Notes: generated by a model not told the origin, from the sequence alone. DNA of 64,000 nucleotides from Roridomyces roridus (GCA_029378245.1 JARKIF010000063.1:124001-188000), one strand, 5' to 3'; shown: positions 1 to 12,234, counted from the first letter of the stretch. Numbers and translations: made by a program.

Positions 1-473
1 CACGCAATCCTGACGAACCAATCGGAAAGAGGAATGAGAGCAATGCCATTGGCCAGACGAGGCCTTGGCATCACAGATACTATATATATTCTTCAGTCCG
101 CAAAATGTATAAAAGCCATAGCAAAACACCATGTACAGTAGTAGATTTTACCCCTCCAATCTGTGAGACCAGTGCGAACAATAAATTGCTCAGAACACAA
201 CCTAGAGACCAGAGTTTGACTGAGCCCCGGCTAGTTAGCTTGAGACTGCGCGTTCGGACACGACGAGCTTGAACCCCCGAGAGTTACCTTTGACGTTGTA
301 CCGAGGTTTTGACGGACGAGACGCCTGTCCTACTACCCCGAACACACACACACGAGCATTGGATTGGTTGAGATTTAGATTTGATTAGTGGTTGAGTTTG
401 TGGTTGAGTTATCTCACTACATTCGATACTACATAGAGTTTCTATTTCACGGCCGCACCCTAGTGCATCGTTT
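1..473. repeat. Solo-LTR-like repeat, left copy
   Basis: The first 473 bases recur in the same orientation at 30798-32455, where the copy is interrupted only by the MITE at 31078-32252. Similarity stops in both copies just after the same ...GTTTCA, consistent with an LTR ending in CA. It has TATATA/TATAAAA-like motifs near 93-112 and an AATAAA at about 181. No primer-binding site or gag-pol follows; the next sequence is an unrelated broken gene, so it looks like a solo LTR. The 5' end lies outside the window, so the LTR reading is inferred. Confidence 0.55.
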
Positions 474-504
474 CATCGGAACGGACGGGGAGACACCCTT
501 TGTT

Positions 505-1976
505 TCAAAGTTTAGTTTCCAAAGCATTTCTTCTACGACGCATATTGTTCCACTCTTTCTCCCCGCCGCCATGAATTGCCCAAATCGCTTCCTCATCTTC
601 CATCAACACCTTGAAACTAGGCTCCCAGATGGGCAACCTTTTCCTCCCCTCCGTCATGGTCGGATACACAAATCTGACACGCGCTTTCGTCGAATTCGTC
701 TTGTCCCCAACTGGGCGAATTTGCGAGCCCGAAAAATCAAGCCCACCAAAATCCGCGGCCAGCCAGTTGGTTGACATTTTCCATCTTGGATCCGTGCAGG
801 GTTTGCGTGGTAGGTGTTGATAGCGCGTCGCAGGTGTAGCGCAAGTTGTCCGACGGACCAGTCGTTGAACAGCCTCACTGGGATAGGGCGAACTGGGATA
901 AATCCAATGGCGTTGCCAATGTAGTGTCCGATGGATTTCGTGGCGCTGCCAAAGATGGGTTGGTTGCGGATATCGGTGAGGAGGAGGAGGAGCATTGGTG
1001 TTGTATCGTTGACACGATGCCCAAGAGTTTCCTAGGGTAGACGGCGTTGAAAAGAAAGATCGGAAGTGGGCCAGAATCGCACCTTGTACCACCAGGCGAG
1101 GAGAATATCCGAAGTTCCAACCCATTCAGTTGACCCTTGTCTCTTTAACTCGTCCATGATCTGGCGCTTCCAATCCGCCAAAAATTGTTTCGGGACACGA
1201 ACAAAAGCATGGCGTTGCTCCGGGTCCCCAAATGCCTGCCACAGTTGGTCGTTTCCAAACACCGACTTGGGTATTGCAGTGGCCGCAGAATGCTCGGGGA
1301 GGAAGGTCTTGAAAGGCTGAGAGTCCCAATCCATTCCAACGATCTCATCAACATCTGCCCCGTTGAGTAGACGCGTCCATGCTTGCAGCATCGTGCCCAT
1401 GCCAACGCCGTCAAAACCCACATGTGGGGCAGTGATTCCGATGAATGTGAGGTCGTTGAATACGCAGACGTGTACATGCATCAACGGAGCTTTGGATTTA
1501 ATCCATTCGGCGAGGGTTATCGGTGCGCCTGGGCAACGGAAGTATGGTTCCAAGTTGGGGACGTCCACGATGATTGGCGAGGAAGCTGAAAATTCTGGCC
1601 AATCCATGGGGAGTTTGGGCCGTAAAGGGTTGGAGCGGTACGCATCGACATGGTTCTCCACCGTGAACCTCACAGCGGGCATGTCTGTGTTAAATTTCTC
1701 GGGGACTTGGAACTCGTACACCTACAAATGAACTTGAGCTTGGACACAAAGCTGGAAAGAAAACACGCGCACCCTATTCCGAAACGCAATCCTCGCCCCC
1801 GCCCTGGGAAATTTCCGTTCAATCAGGACTGTGATCGTATCCTCCAGCTTGCGCCCATCGAGCCGTGCATCTACGATGAGGCCGTTGATGACGATAATGT
1901 CTCGCATGACATGATCTAACGCAGTAATTGGAATGGGGGGAATGTGCACTCCTGGGGGAGGAGGTGTGGGGAGCAT
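505..1976 (-). pseudogene. BAHD-like acyltransferase pseudogene
   Basis: A fungal acyltransferase of the BAHD/transferase type, which would move an acyl group from acyl-CoA to a small-molecule acceptor. Reading on the minus strand, exons are 1976-1773, 1721-1083 and 1031-505, with 51-bp introns at 1772-1722 and 1082-1032. The HxxxD catalytic motif is visible in exon 2 as HVGFDGVG, and AADFGGLDF near the end takes the place of the family's DFGWG. Exon 3 is damaged: compared with the related copy near 51.95-52.02 kb, about 64 bases are missing after codons for IQDG (near 780), which shifts the frame. The last stretch, ending at 505, is open only in another frame. The splice sites are intact, so the break looks recent. 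It belongs to the same subfamily as the remnants at 47.5 and 51.5 kb. Substrate unknown. Confidence 0.75.
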
Positions 1977-2639
1977 GACACCAAGAGCCGACGTTGACCG
2001 AGTAGATATATAGGCCGAAACAGGCTCCGTGGACGGTCGCTACCGAGGTATGAGTCCAGTTATTCGCTCGCGGAACGTGCTTCCTCTCAGCTAGAGCTTG
2101 TTTTCAGAGGAGGGGAGTCCATTGGAGGCGGCGTGAAACAGCCTCGGAGTGTGAGACCGAGTTGCATCCGATTCCTTGCCTCGAGAGTCGAAGTTCGTGA
2201 TAAAGAGCGAGCGAAGCGTTAAAAGATGCGTCAGACCGATGATCACTCGTTCGACCCGAGTTCGGTCCTACTCTGGCAAGTCTCTGTTTTTTCCACAGTG
2301 ACCTGTGATGAGCATTGGCTCAAAAGTGGCTCCGAATTCTCCGCGTGAATTGGATATACCAACCGATAGCCCTTGCCACTGCGTACACCAGGACGAATCC
2401 AGAGCGGCGCCCTAGTGAGTCAGCAAGGGTGCACACCCCGTCCTTGCCTTTACAGAGGTGGGCTGAGCATGCATGTAGGTACAGAGTGAGGGAACACACA
2501 AGCTTGGCATGACCCTGTTCGATCGCGATTCGGGAGTGTGTCCTGCCAAGTCGGAAGGTGGAGTCTACAACTTTTTCCCGAATATTTTGGTCGATGGGAG
2601 GTTGCAAGTCTTCTGCCGAGAGGGTCCTCTGAAGGAGCA
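1977..2639. other. Intergenic, no gene seen
   Basis: No coding region with family similarity or codon structure is visible. Short open frames on both strands look random. Confidence 0.5.
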
Positions 2640-3900
2640 CAGAACAGAAGTAGACCCCAGGCCTTGGTTGGTGGAGTAGCGCTCGTTCGAGCCGCTGGGT
2701 CGTGGATTGTCCTGCATCGCAGGGTTTTTTTTTTACAGCGACCTGTGTTGAGACTCCAAGTATGAACTTCTACGTACCTTGAACTGGTGCACCGTCGACC
2801 GAAATTGTCTGCCCAGTAATAATGGAAGACGAAGCATGTCAGAGGAATCCCGTTTGGCTCGGGAATGTGTCGTAGTTCCGCGTACTTTTGGTATAGACGG
2901 CAAGAAGATTTCGAGGAGTGTCCAAGCGGTTGGAGCCTGAAGTACTGACACTTGGCTACAGGGTGTATCGCAGGACATACTGAAGCTCAAGGCATCAATG
3001 AATACTTGCTCCATGAAGTTCTCCGTTCGATTCGGGTCTCGCTTATGGGACTTGTGCCTTCACTATCCTTTTTTCTCTCTGCCTGCACTAGGACCGCAAG
3101 AAACGCCTTTCCAGTTCCCCGATCAGAGGTCGCTCTCTGGAAGTTCTCAGATCCTGGGAAAGACGTTACCCATACACGAGGCTTAGGTGAATGATTTCCA
3201 TGTCCGTTCAAGAGTCCAGAATTTTCTCGACTTTTCTCGGTTTGGAGGGCAAGATTCAGTGAATACGCAACAAGGCCTGTTTGATAATGGTTGATGGGTG
3301 GGCAGTGGAGCTCGCTGTGGAATTTTGAAGAGAGGATTTAAGAAGACTGGAGGTACTCTGCAGACGCAGACTAGAAAAGAAGTAGACCCTGACATCTGAG
3401 TCTTCAGGCTCAAGGCGCTCGTTCGAGTCGGGCTGGATCATACGTCGGTTGTCCTTCGTGCTTTTTTTTACAACGACCTGTGATGAGCACTGAATTATTT
3501 GAGACTACAAATTTCGTACCTTGAACTGGTACACTTGGCGACCTGCCCAGTAGGAGTGGAAGACCAAGCGTCTCAGAGGATCCCGTTCGATTCGGGAATG
3601 GGTCGTGGCTGAGCGAGAAATTATTCTGATTTTTCCGTGTAGTTTTGGTCTCGACGTCGGCATTGCATATGATAGCTCGCCGTGGACTTGGATGGATACG
3701 ACAGGGACAGCCAGAATATTTCAAGCAGTGTCGGGGCAAACTTGAAGATCAAGACTTGGTTACAGGGTATATCGCAGGGCACGCTGAGGAGAGCGCAGTA
3801 CGCACTTGCACCCCTTCATGCACGAAGGATCCCGTTCGAATCGGGCTCGTGTATTGCGGAAAGTTCTTCCCTATAGCCTTTTTTTTTGCTTGCGCCGATG
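2640..3900 (+). repeat. Cluster of tRNA-like Pol III repeat units, left copy
   Basis: At least five short units carry a T-arm/B-box-like core of the type GTTCGAxTCGGG, at about 2679, 2847, 3029, 3419, 3583 and 3835. Several are followed within 30-70 bases by runs of 6-10 T, the usual Pol III stop. Two unit types alternate: one begins GAAGTAGAC and ends in a T-run followed by ACGACCTGTGATGAG; the other folds as a short tRNA-like element (see 3539-3605). The whole cluster recurs inverted at 34.5-36.0 kb. No unit forms a complete canonical cloverleaf, so these look like tRNA-derived SINEs or tRNA pseudogenes. Confidence 0.45.
3539..3605 (+). ncRNA. tRNA-like element (Ala-like, degenerate)
   Basis: A 67-base segment whose ends CGACCTG and TGGGTCG can pair over 7 positions (two G-U pairs). 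A TCCCG-TTCGATT-CGGGA T-arm is perfect. The central part, seen better in the related unit at 34720-34787, contains CAAGCAT flanked by GAC/GTC, which would place AGC (Ala) as anticodon, but U33 is missing and the D-arm is poor. It is too short for a normal tRNA; probably a pseudogene or SINE head. Confidence 0.3.
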
Positions 3901-4299
3901 CGCTCCCATCCTCCTTTGCACAACCTTGTCTTGGTCGAGCGGTCATGATGGAACAAGCTCTCCAGGTCCGCGGCAGATTTCAATCCCAGCGTAGACACTG
4001 CCAACATTCGTTCAATGGAAGCTCTCCACCGGCCGACAACAACCACCCAGCGGCCGCATGCTCTCGATGTGAAAGTCGTTTGGAATCCACTAGCTTGACT
4101 GATGGAGTGGGAAACGAGGAAGGAAGGCTGTCAAGTCAGAGTCTACTGGTGCTTCGCAAGAAGATCGGGATTCGCAGTGGCGGTCCGGTACTTCCGCGGT
4201 GGAGTATCGTAAGTAGCCGTTGCCTAGGTGTTTCTTTCATAGTGGGTTTGTCAATGAAGATCGAGCAATCGGAAACAGTGGATTAAAGTATCAGAGTGC

Positions 4300-4696
4300 G
4301 GTGGCAGCTAACACCGACTATGGGCGGTGAGGATAGACAGCTCGCTCGGAGGTGAGTCAGGCAGTGAGATAGATGGATGGACTGGAATCGAAAACACTCC
4401 GAGCTCGGATGCCAGATGGCGGGAGGAGGAAGACAGGGACAATGATCTTGTGATCGGGCTGAGGTAATCAATTCACTGCCGCCCACCACTCACTCTTTGC
4501 CACTCTTCGTCGTCGCCACCCGTCGTCTTCGAGCGGGCGTCGAGACCATTTTTTCACGTTCAACAACACCCTCCTTTCGGCGTCAAGAGACACAACAAAA
4601 GAGCCAAGACATCAAGAAGACAGGGCGGTGCCTGGTGGCTCACACATCGACATCGGATACCCAATATCTCCACGCACGCCGACGACCGACTAGCCC
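4300..4696 (+). promoter_or_regulatory. Upstream region of the Msb1/Mug8 gene
   Basis: About 400 bases upstream of the ATG at 4697 are well conserved in the inverted copy (33729-34140), including the part just before the start codon. This shows that the duplication carried the upstream region with the gene. No TATA box is obvious; the stretch 4490-4690 is rich in C and T, which is common before fungal start codons. Confidence 0.35.
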
Positions 4697-7600
4697 ATGC
4701 CCTCCATCTTTTCGCGTGCGCGCACAGCCTCGACGCCCAGCAAGGCATCCAAGCCCATCCTCTCCGTCAACGCAAAATCCACCGACTCTCGAAGCAAGAC
4801 ATCACTATCGCCCGGAGGCGGGGCCTACGATGAATTTGGGCGTCAGACGCCTACTCAGGCGCAGGAGGGCGCGGTGGGCTTCCTACCGACTGCTCTACCT
4901 GCTGACCCGCGGGTCCCGTGGGCAGGAATGGGTGGGAGCCCAAATCTGAATGGGAGCGGGAGCAGCAACGGGCTGCCTCAACCCAGCCAGCAACCCCCAC
5001 CACGACAACCCTACGGCCTGCTTTCACCCGCGCGGGACGCGGTGCTAGGCCTGCCTGATCTCGCTCGACTCGTAGGGACAGTCTGCGCTGCCCTAGAGCG
5101 AAATGGGCTCGCGACGCCCTTCGTCTTTAGCTCACTCGCCCTCGACGTCCGACGCGCGACCGTCGTGCGACTCGTCGAGGCCTTTCTTGCCACCTGCACG
5201 ACGGACGATGCGAGGAATGCCAGGGCAGAGGCACGGTGGGCGGATGAAGCGAGATTCGCAGGGGCACACGAGCTGGGGATGTGTTTGCGGTGGGGACTTT
5301 CACGGGTCGTCAGGGTAGAGGGCGGGAGGGAAGTGAGAGGTCTGTTTAGCTGGGCATGGTATGAACGATGGAGACAAGAGGAGGCTGGTGAGTGCTTTTT
5401 CGTCCTTTTCGTTTTCGTGTCTACATGCTCATACTCCTTTCCAGCCAACGCCTTCCCGCCGACTGCCTACTCTACGCTACTGGCCTCCCTCCCCGCCCAG
5501 CTGCCGCCCATCCTGGCCCCACTCTTTGCCCTCTGCAATCGACTCGTAGCGCACTCTGGGACGACCGGACACACTCCACCAACACTTGCCGCTGTCCTCT
5601 CCCCCCTCCTCTTCGGCCTCTGCTCCTCCTCCGTGGCATTCTCCTACTCTGCATTTCCCGGCACGCCCACCCGGACCTCTTCCTCTGACAAAGACTCTCC
5701 CGAAGATGCTCTCTTCCCTACCATCGAGGACTTTGCCTCCTTCCCTGCACTCTACGCCGCCTTCCTCCGGGGCGCACGAGCAGCAGAGCATATGCTGCTC
5801 GCGTGCATACGGGAGGGTGTACATGACGCAGAAGGTCGTGGGCTCGGTGCGCCTACAAGGCTGAGGGAGTGGGTAGGGATGTACCCAGCCAGTTTGGAGG
5901 TCGGGGAGGGCGACAACAGGCTGGGAAAGACGCCGAATCCGAGAAGGGGCGCCAAGATAGTGAGGGTGGTGCATGTGAGGAGGAATGTGAGGAGCTATAG
6001 TGCGGATTTGGTCAAGGGAGGGAGTACTTGGGCTGGTGCGCCAGGTGAGTTTTACCATCTCGTATCCTTTCGAGGAGCTGACGTATCAAGCAGGCGCCAA
6101 TACCAACTCGCCAAACGAGTGGGCATCTTCCAAGGCTTGGAGGGGGATTCTAGCTGGTGGTACGGGCACACCGCGGTTCTCGGACTCGTATCGCAAGCGG
6201 CTCGACCTCGCGCCGGGCGTACAGCCTGCAGTCGCCTCATCATCCTCCTCTTCGTCGTATAGCTCCCCAGGATCACCCTACGGCGCCTCCCTTACCTCTG
6301 CACCATCCGCCTACACCGCCTCCTCCACGTCCCTCGTCTCGTCGGAAGAATCCACCTTCAAGAGTCTCACAGACTTCAAGTGGGGTGAATTCGAGACATT
6401 GGGCTTTGGCAGCCTCGGCAGCGAGTCGACGAATTCTTCTGGTGGTGGTGGTGGTAGTGCAGGGGGGATTGAGACGCGTCTGAAATTCGATCTAACGGAA
6501 AACGCGAGGGCGGAGAGGATGGCCAAGAGGGAGACGTTGAGCTGGAATGATTTCTCTAGTTCCGGGTTCTCGAGAGGGGACGCGCCGTTGTCTGCCACGT
6601 TGCAGTTTTCCGCCCCATTACCGCTCTTGTCGGCGAATTCGAATTCGAGTTCGGGATCGGGCTCGAGTGGTTCGGGGCTGAATCCGGAGATGACGAAGAA
6701 GCTGAAGAAGGCGCATAAAGCGTTGCCTGCGTTTGGGTGGGATACTGCGCCGGTGTTGGGACCCGAGGAGGTTGTGGAGGAGGCGTTTGTGGATGTGTTT
6801 TGTGATTTGATTTGGGGTGGTGGGTGGGGGGAGCGAGCTGCGGGTGTCGGGGGAGCAGGGGCTGATATTGCGAGGGAGTGTTCATGGGCGCTGGTCAGTC
6901 TTTCCTTCTCTGTTCTCCCTCCTTAAGCATGAGCGTAAGCTGATGGAATTCAAGGTCGAGTACAAGTCCCGCTCGAGCTCGATGAGCACGCAAGATGGCG
7001 GTGCGACTGTGGTGCTCTACGAAGAGTTCGTACCGCGCGAGTATCGACTTGCTCTCGCTGGGTCCTCGGGGACTTCACGGCGGAGGCTCCCATCCATATT
7101 TTCGCCTGCGGCGCCACGTGGGGGCGGCAAGACGTGGAGACAGGCTCCGACGCTCAATGGTCGACCGTACGTCCTCGGCGCTGTGCCCTCGCCTACCCTC
7201 GGTCCTGCGTCTACGTCGACGAAGGCGCTGGAGCGTGATTTTGAGGGTATGTTGAGGGGGCAGGGGCCGACTAAGGTCATCTCGCTTGGGGGCAAGCAGC
7301 GTCCTGAGATGACATCGCCGCTATCTCCGTCTCCTGGGCAACTACAACAGCCGTTGTCGATGGCGCGGACGAGGAGTCGGGATGATTCGAGTGGCGACTC
7401 TGGTTTGGTGAAACGGCAATCTGGGCGTTTTCGCCTGCCAGGCGGGATGGGCGCTAGTCCTAGTCCTGGCATGAAGCCTGTCCCGGCAGAGGCGCAAGCT
7501 GTGGAGTTTGAGACTCGGATGACGGGACTTGGAAGCGATGATGAGGGGTTTTTGGAGGAGGACCAGGATCAGAGGAGGAGGGCGGCTGGGAAGGCTGTTG

Positions 7601-8646
7601 ATGCGGATGCGTGGGTGGATATTCTTGTGGGGAGTGTGCAGGCGAGGAGGATGGGTGGGCAGGATGCGGAGCTTGGGACGGGGAGTGGGAGGAGGAGGAG
7701 GGGTGTGATGAGTGGTCCTGATTTGGATTTGGCGAATATGGAGAGGGCGCAGGCGTTGGCTGCGGAGACTATGGGACGTGTGGCGAGTCCGGACTTTGAT
7801 GAGATTGAGAGGAGGAGGGAGCAGAGGGCGAGGGAGCGCGAGGAGGAGAGGTTGCCTGATTCGGACGTTGTGGAGGTCGAGCGGGTTCCTCGAGTTGAGC
7901 CGGAGCTCGAGGAAGAGGAGGAGGAGGAGGATGGGTACGGCGAGGAGTCGGACGATGAGAGTGGTCGTGCTACCCCGACACATCCTGCCATCGCCGAGGC
8001 ACGCCAACGCCGGATGGGGTACTTTGACTTGCATCCCGACCGGCGGCCACCCTCCGTCGCCACCAACGACCCCGAGGACGACGATCCCAGAAGTCTTCTC
8101 AGCCGAGCAGACAGCGAGGAGGAGGAGCATGAGATTGACATCCAGCCGAGGAATCTCGACATCCGACCGCTACCTACCCCGCAGGTGACCAATACACACG
8201 AGTTCCCTACGAGCAACGGCAACGCCAATGGGAATGGGCATTCAGGGATCCCCATCGCTGCACCCAAGCCCACGCCTGGAACGCCGAGCAAGACGTCTGC
8301 GCTCATTGATATGTTCCGTGAGCGTGAGCAACAGCAGCAGCAGCGGCCCAAGCCCGGGGGTCCTGTACCTGCTCCGTCGAGACTTCCCGTTCGTGTGGCG
8401 CCTGCACCTGCACCTGCACCTGCCCCCGCGGCTGCCCAATCACCTCCTGCGCCTCCCGCTCCCGCTCCCGCCCCCGCGCCTGCGCTCCCTCCTGCCGAAC
8501 CCCCGAAGCCGAAGCCATCCCCTCCGCTACTCGAACCTGATCGGAGTACTGTACTTACCGAGACGGGCCGTGCGAGCCCCGCGCGCTACGTGCATGGTGC
8601 GCCGTTGCACAACGTCATCGAGGAGGAAGAGGAAGAGCACGAATAA
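4697..8646 (+). CDS. Msb1/Mug8-domain protein
   Basis: Four exons, 4697-5387, 5445-6044, 6094-6893 and 6955-8646, join to an uninterrupted 1260-residue protein. All three introns (57, 49 and 61 bp) have GT-AG borders. Residues about 105-770 resemble the Msb1/Mug8 domain known from yeast Msb1 and fission-yeast Mug8, linked to polarity and Rho/Cdc42 signalling. Recognisable segments are YGLLSPARDAVLGLPDLARL, HELGMCLRWGLSRVVRVEGG, LSWNDFSSSGFSRGDAPL and ALPAFGWDTAPV. The C-terminal third looks disordered: an acidic run near residue 1015, a short Gln run near 1160 and Ala-Pro repeats near 1180-1205. The start is the first ATG and is shared with the inverted copy at 33728. Family assignment is by remembered pattern; the cellular role is inferred from the family. 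This is the functional parent of the truncated copy at 32489-33728. Confidence 0.85.
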
Positions 8647-9060
8647 AATGGGGTCAAGATCAAAGCCGGATTAAAAACTGATCGATCGTTTCTTTCTTTC
8701 TTTATTATTACCTATGCTTTTCTTTCCCTCTCTCTATCGTTTCTGGGTGCTAGATATTTCTACCTCTACCTCGTTCTCTCACTCACGCGTATACCCGTGT
8801 TGATATATGATATAGTATTGTCACTCCTTAACGGTTACTTCTTTTTTTTTCATCTCATTTCTTTTACTCGAGTCTGGATACCAGCAATTATTTCTGTCAT
8901 TTACATACGTATGAATGCAAGTGTCTTTTATCATGGGCCTGAGGTGTGAGGGGGCTTGGAGGGATTTGATCTGTTTGTCCCGGTGTTTGTCGACTGCTTG
9001 GGCTCTTACTTTCATCATCCACTTCCCTGGGACTGCAAGCAAGCAAGCCTGAGCACTGAG
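8647..9060. other. 3' flank of the Msb1/Mug8 gene
   Basis: Pyrimidine-rich sequence with TTTCTTTCTTTC and several AT-rich stretches, as expected for a fungal 3' UTR and terminator. No separate gene seen. Confidence 0.35.
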
Positions 9061-9712
9061 CGGTGAACGGCTTCCCACCGCGTCCCCGCCCGTCTTTTCC
9101 TCGACTCTGGCTTTGCTTGCGGTTTTTCGAGAGGAGAAGCTTCGTTGATCAGTGGATCACATTCTTGCCACTTGGAAAGCTCGGGCAATGGACATCTCTG
9201 CTTTCGTTACCGGTTCACGCTACTTATACGCCGACGGTAGCCATTTCGACATCATTCCGCCTGCTATCGCCAAATCTCGAGAACTGACGTGGCGAAGGAC
9301 CAGTGAGGCTGTCATCGCAGTCTGACGCCATTTGCTCTGCTGAAACCATGAAACAACTTTTTTTGATCTGCCCAAAGGGACTGCTTGCCTCTTACTTACT
9401 GCCATCATCTACTTCGCTGCGAGCAAGCCTTGTCACCGACATCAACTGCGTCCCCGGCCCACTTTTCCTCAAATCTGGCGTGAATCTGGCCTTGGTTGGG
9501 CTTCTCGAATCTTGAGGAGAAGCTTATCGGTGAATTACATACATTCTTGGGAAAGGTCGGGCAATGGATGTCTCTGCTTTCCTTACCAGTTCAGCTAATT
9601 TATAAGCCGGCAGCCATTTCGACATCATTGCGGCTGCCATGGCCGACTCTCGAGAACTGACGTGGCGAAGGACCAGTGAGGCTGCCATCGCAGTCTGACG
9701 CCATTTTGCTAG
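9061..9712 (+). repeat. Tandem duplication of about 370 bp
   Basis: Two diverged copies lie head to tail, roughly 9061-9345 and 9433-9712. They share GGGCAATGGA, TGTCTCTGCTTTC-like text, CCATTTCGACATCATT and the long match around CTCGAGAACTGACGTGGCG. Short open frames cross both copies on each strand but none is conserved in frame between the copies. No coding function is supported. Confidence 0.6.
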
Positions 9713-10302
9713 GTCGGTGCAATATCGTATCGCCCCGAACGTGAACCTCATTCAAGCATTGAAAGACTAGGGAGTTTGCCGCTCCAATATCTACCTGAAA
9801 CGACGTACACTGCTACCGTACCTTGTTCTCGCTCGCGGCTCCACCTCGTGGACACCTATTCTTTCTTCTCGCCGTCAAAGCGGCCAAGAATGTCACGGAC
9901 CACGGGACTCCCCGCGACATTGTGGGAGATAGTGAGGTTCTTCGCACAGCCTGCCCCTCCACGTGTAGTAGGCAGGCACTGTCAATCTTGTCATTTTTTC
10001 ACCGAGAATTGACCACGGTTTTGCGGCTACCCAAGCGCGTCGGTGACGTCCAATGTGCGGGTGAGGAACGGCATGCCGAATAAAGTGTAGCGATCTGCGC
10101 ATAGCCCTCCCCCGTCAACAAGGACTCATTTGGCCCTCTCGATATGTACCGCCACTGGCAGAAAGCATGAAACATTCGCCATGTCAGGAAGTCGTTGTAT
10201 TCTTTTTTGGTGAGGAGGCGCGGCTCGAGGACTTTTTTGACGATAAATAACGGTCGGGTCGGTGCTTCGGAAGTGTGCCTCTCCACTCCACTGTCCCTGA
10301 TC
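9713..10302. other. Intergenic upstream of the DUF6534-type gene
   Basis: No recognisable gene. A minus-strand open frame at 9999-10361 overlaps the start of the next gene and resembles nothing I know. Confidence 0.4.
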
Positions 10303-12065
10303 ATGAGTTCTCTCAGTCTTACCATCGGGTGAGTGTATTCCAGATTCTCACTTGCAAGCAAGACGACTGATTGCTCGAAGATGTCTCCTCATCGCGTCAT
10401 GGGCCAACATTGTGTGCGTCTTCTTTTCTTCTGGCAATACATGTCATTGACTCGCTAATACTAGGCTGTTTACCCTCGAGTGCGTTCCTTGCTTCTGCTT
10501 TTCATTCCCGACATGACTTCAATCCTCGTTTCAGAGCCGTCCAGTATGCCGACCCATCCCTTCCTCTCTGGTCATGTGTGACTGAATGTCCGCAGGGCAT
10601 ACACATATTTCAGGAGATACCCCAAGGACACCTGCTTCAACCGCGTGTTCGTAATAAGCGCACTGGCCTCGGATACTATGACCGTTATTGCGTGTCTGTC
10701 CGTGAACTATTTGTACTTGGTGACGCATTGGGGTGAGCACTCTCTTGTCTTCTCTCGTTCTTCTCGGAAAGGTGCTGAACGTATTGTAGGCAGTGAGGTG
10801 AGAATGAGTTCTGAATATAAATTTAGCACGTACTCAATTCCGTCAGACGTACATCCAGACACAGTGAGTGAAGCGCTTGCACAGACTACTGTCGGCTCAC
10901 ACATGCCCAGACCCAGCATATTTTGCATCTACATCCTTGGTAAGTTGCCTCTCCCTATTTTACGACGTGGAATTTGTTTCTTATCCTCCACAGGAACCGG
11001 AATAACAGCGACGATCGTCCAAATCTGGCTCACGCGCATGGTCTTCAGCCTGTATGAGGTTCTCCTCCGATTCCATTATACAGCTAACAAGATTGCGCAG
11101 GACCAAACAATGGATCTGGCCACCCATCATTGTGCTGTTCATCCTCGCCGGCCTCGCGGGCTCCAGCGCAACCGCGATCTACACCTTCATCAACACATCG
11201 TATTCCGGCCGAGAAGCTGTAGTCAAGTTCGTTACGCGTGAGTTGCCATTCGAATCCCTCCCGTTGAGTATTGAATATTGAGATTGAATTATGTAGTATG
11301 GCTTTCTGGATGCGCCGCAGCGGATATCATGATTACGGGTCTACTCGTTTGGACTTTCCGAACACTGGAAACCGACTTTGTCAACACTGCAGAGTAGGTT
11401 TTCTACTCCAAGTTGGCGGAAAGTGAAATTGAACTTGATGACTACAGACTACTCCATCGGTTGTCGCTGACCTCCCTCCGAAACGGTTCAATCACCACTC
11501 TCATGACGTGCGTTCTTCGTCTGCATGAGCAGTCAGAAATCTGACTTTGGATGAACAGTATCATAAACATCGTGGTGTTCAAACTACAGCCCCAGACAAA
11601 TGGTACGTCATTTCTTCCCAGAAAAGTACCTGGAACTAAACACCTTCGCAGCTGCGGTTATGATCGAGGCGAGCCTTTCTTCCTGCCATCTCCAAGACCC
11701 GTTTTCTAACGAATGCACAGATGACTATCGGACGAATTTACACTCTGTGCGTCTTGTCATACCCTTCCTCCTCTGTACATTATCACTCACTCAAAATCAG
11801 CTCAATGCTAGCCAACCTCAACAACCGCACAAACCTCGCCGAACAACTGCGCGCCTCGGCAGAGAAGAACCTCAACACTTCCTCCAACTTGAGGTTTTCG
11901 AGTATCAAGTTCTCGGCCCTTGGGACGAGCATGATACATCCGACGAAACCCGAACGCGTGTATGCAGCGCCTGGGACAACCACCACTCTGCCACAAAATA
12001 GTACGATTCAAATGTCCGACTTATCGTATCTGGACTCGACGAGATGCCGTGACTCCGTCGTTTGA
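10303..12065 (+). CDS. DUF6534-type seven-helix membrane protein
   Basis: A very intron-rich gene. Exons I can join in one frame: 10303-10328, 10381-10413, 10465-10479, 10535-10543, 10596-10732, 10790-10939, 10994-11051, 11101-11237, 11297-11393, 11448-11507, 11559-11602, 11652-11668, 11721-11746 and 11801-12065, giving 357 residues. A further in-frame intron at 10798-10884 is likely; without it the loop after THWGSE is unusually long, and removing it gives 328 residues. The product has about seven hydrophobic helices, and the end of the last (IGRIYTLSMLANLNNR) is the pattern typical of basidiomycete DUF6534 proteins. A polar tail follows. Exons as short as 9 and 15 bases, and one intron that seems to start with GC (11669-11720), are unusual. 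These proteins sit in membranes and may be receptors; no ligand is known. Confidence 0.8.
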
Positions 12066-12234
12066 TGGAGTATCGGTTCGGCGTACAAAAGACTTCATGT
12101 TCGCTGCTCTAAAAGCCAAGACGGACGCACGCATCCGCACTATAAATCTGTACCACCACTATAATTTGTACCAACTGTATCAGTAGTCTAACCAGAGTTG
12201 ATTCAATGCATTCAATCACTCTGATATCTAGGCT

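Noticed and set aside
3539..3605. Functional tRNA-Ala gene
   Set aside because: 67 bases, no U33 and a poor D-arm; annotated only as tRNA-like.
7342..8351. Long minus-strand open frames rich in Ser, Leu and Pro
   Set aside because: Shadow of the biased codon use in exon 4 of the Msb1/Mug8 gene; no start context or family pattern.
9999..10361. Minus-strand open frame of 120 codons
   Set aside because: Overlaps the start of the DUF6534-type gene, has no homologue I recognise and no splice support.
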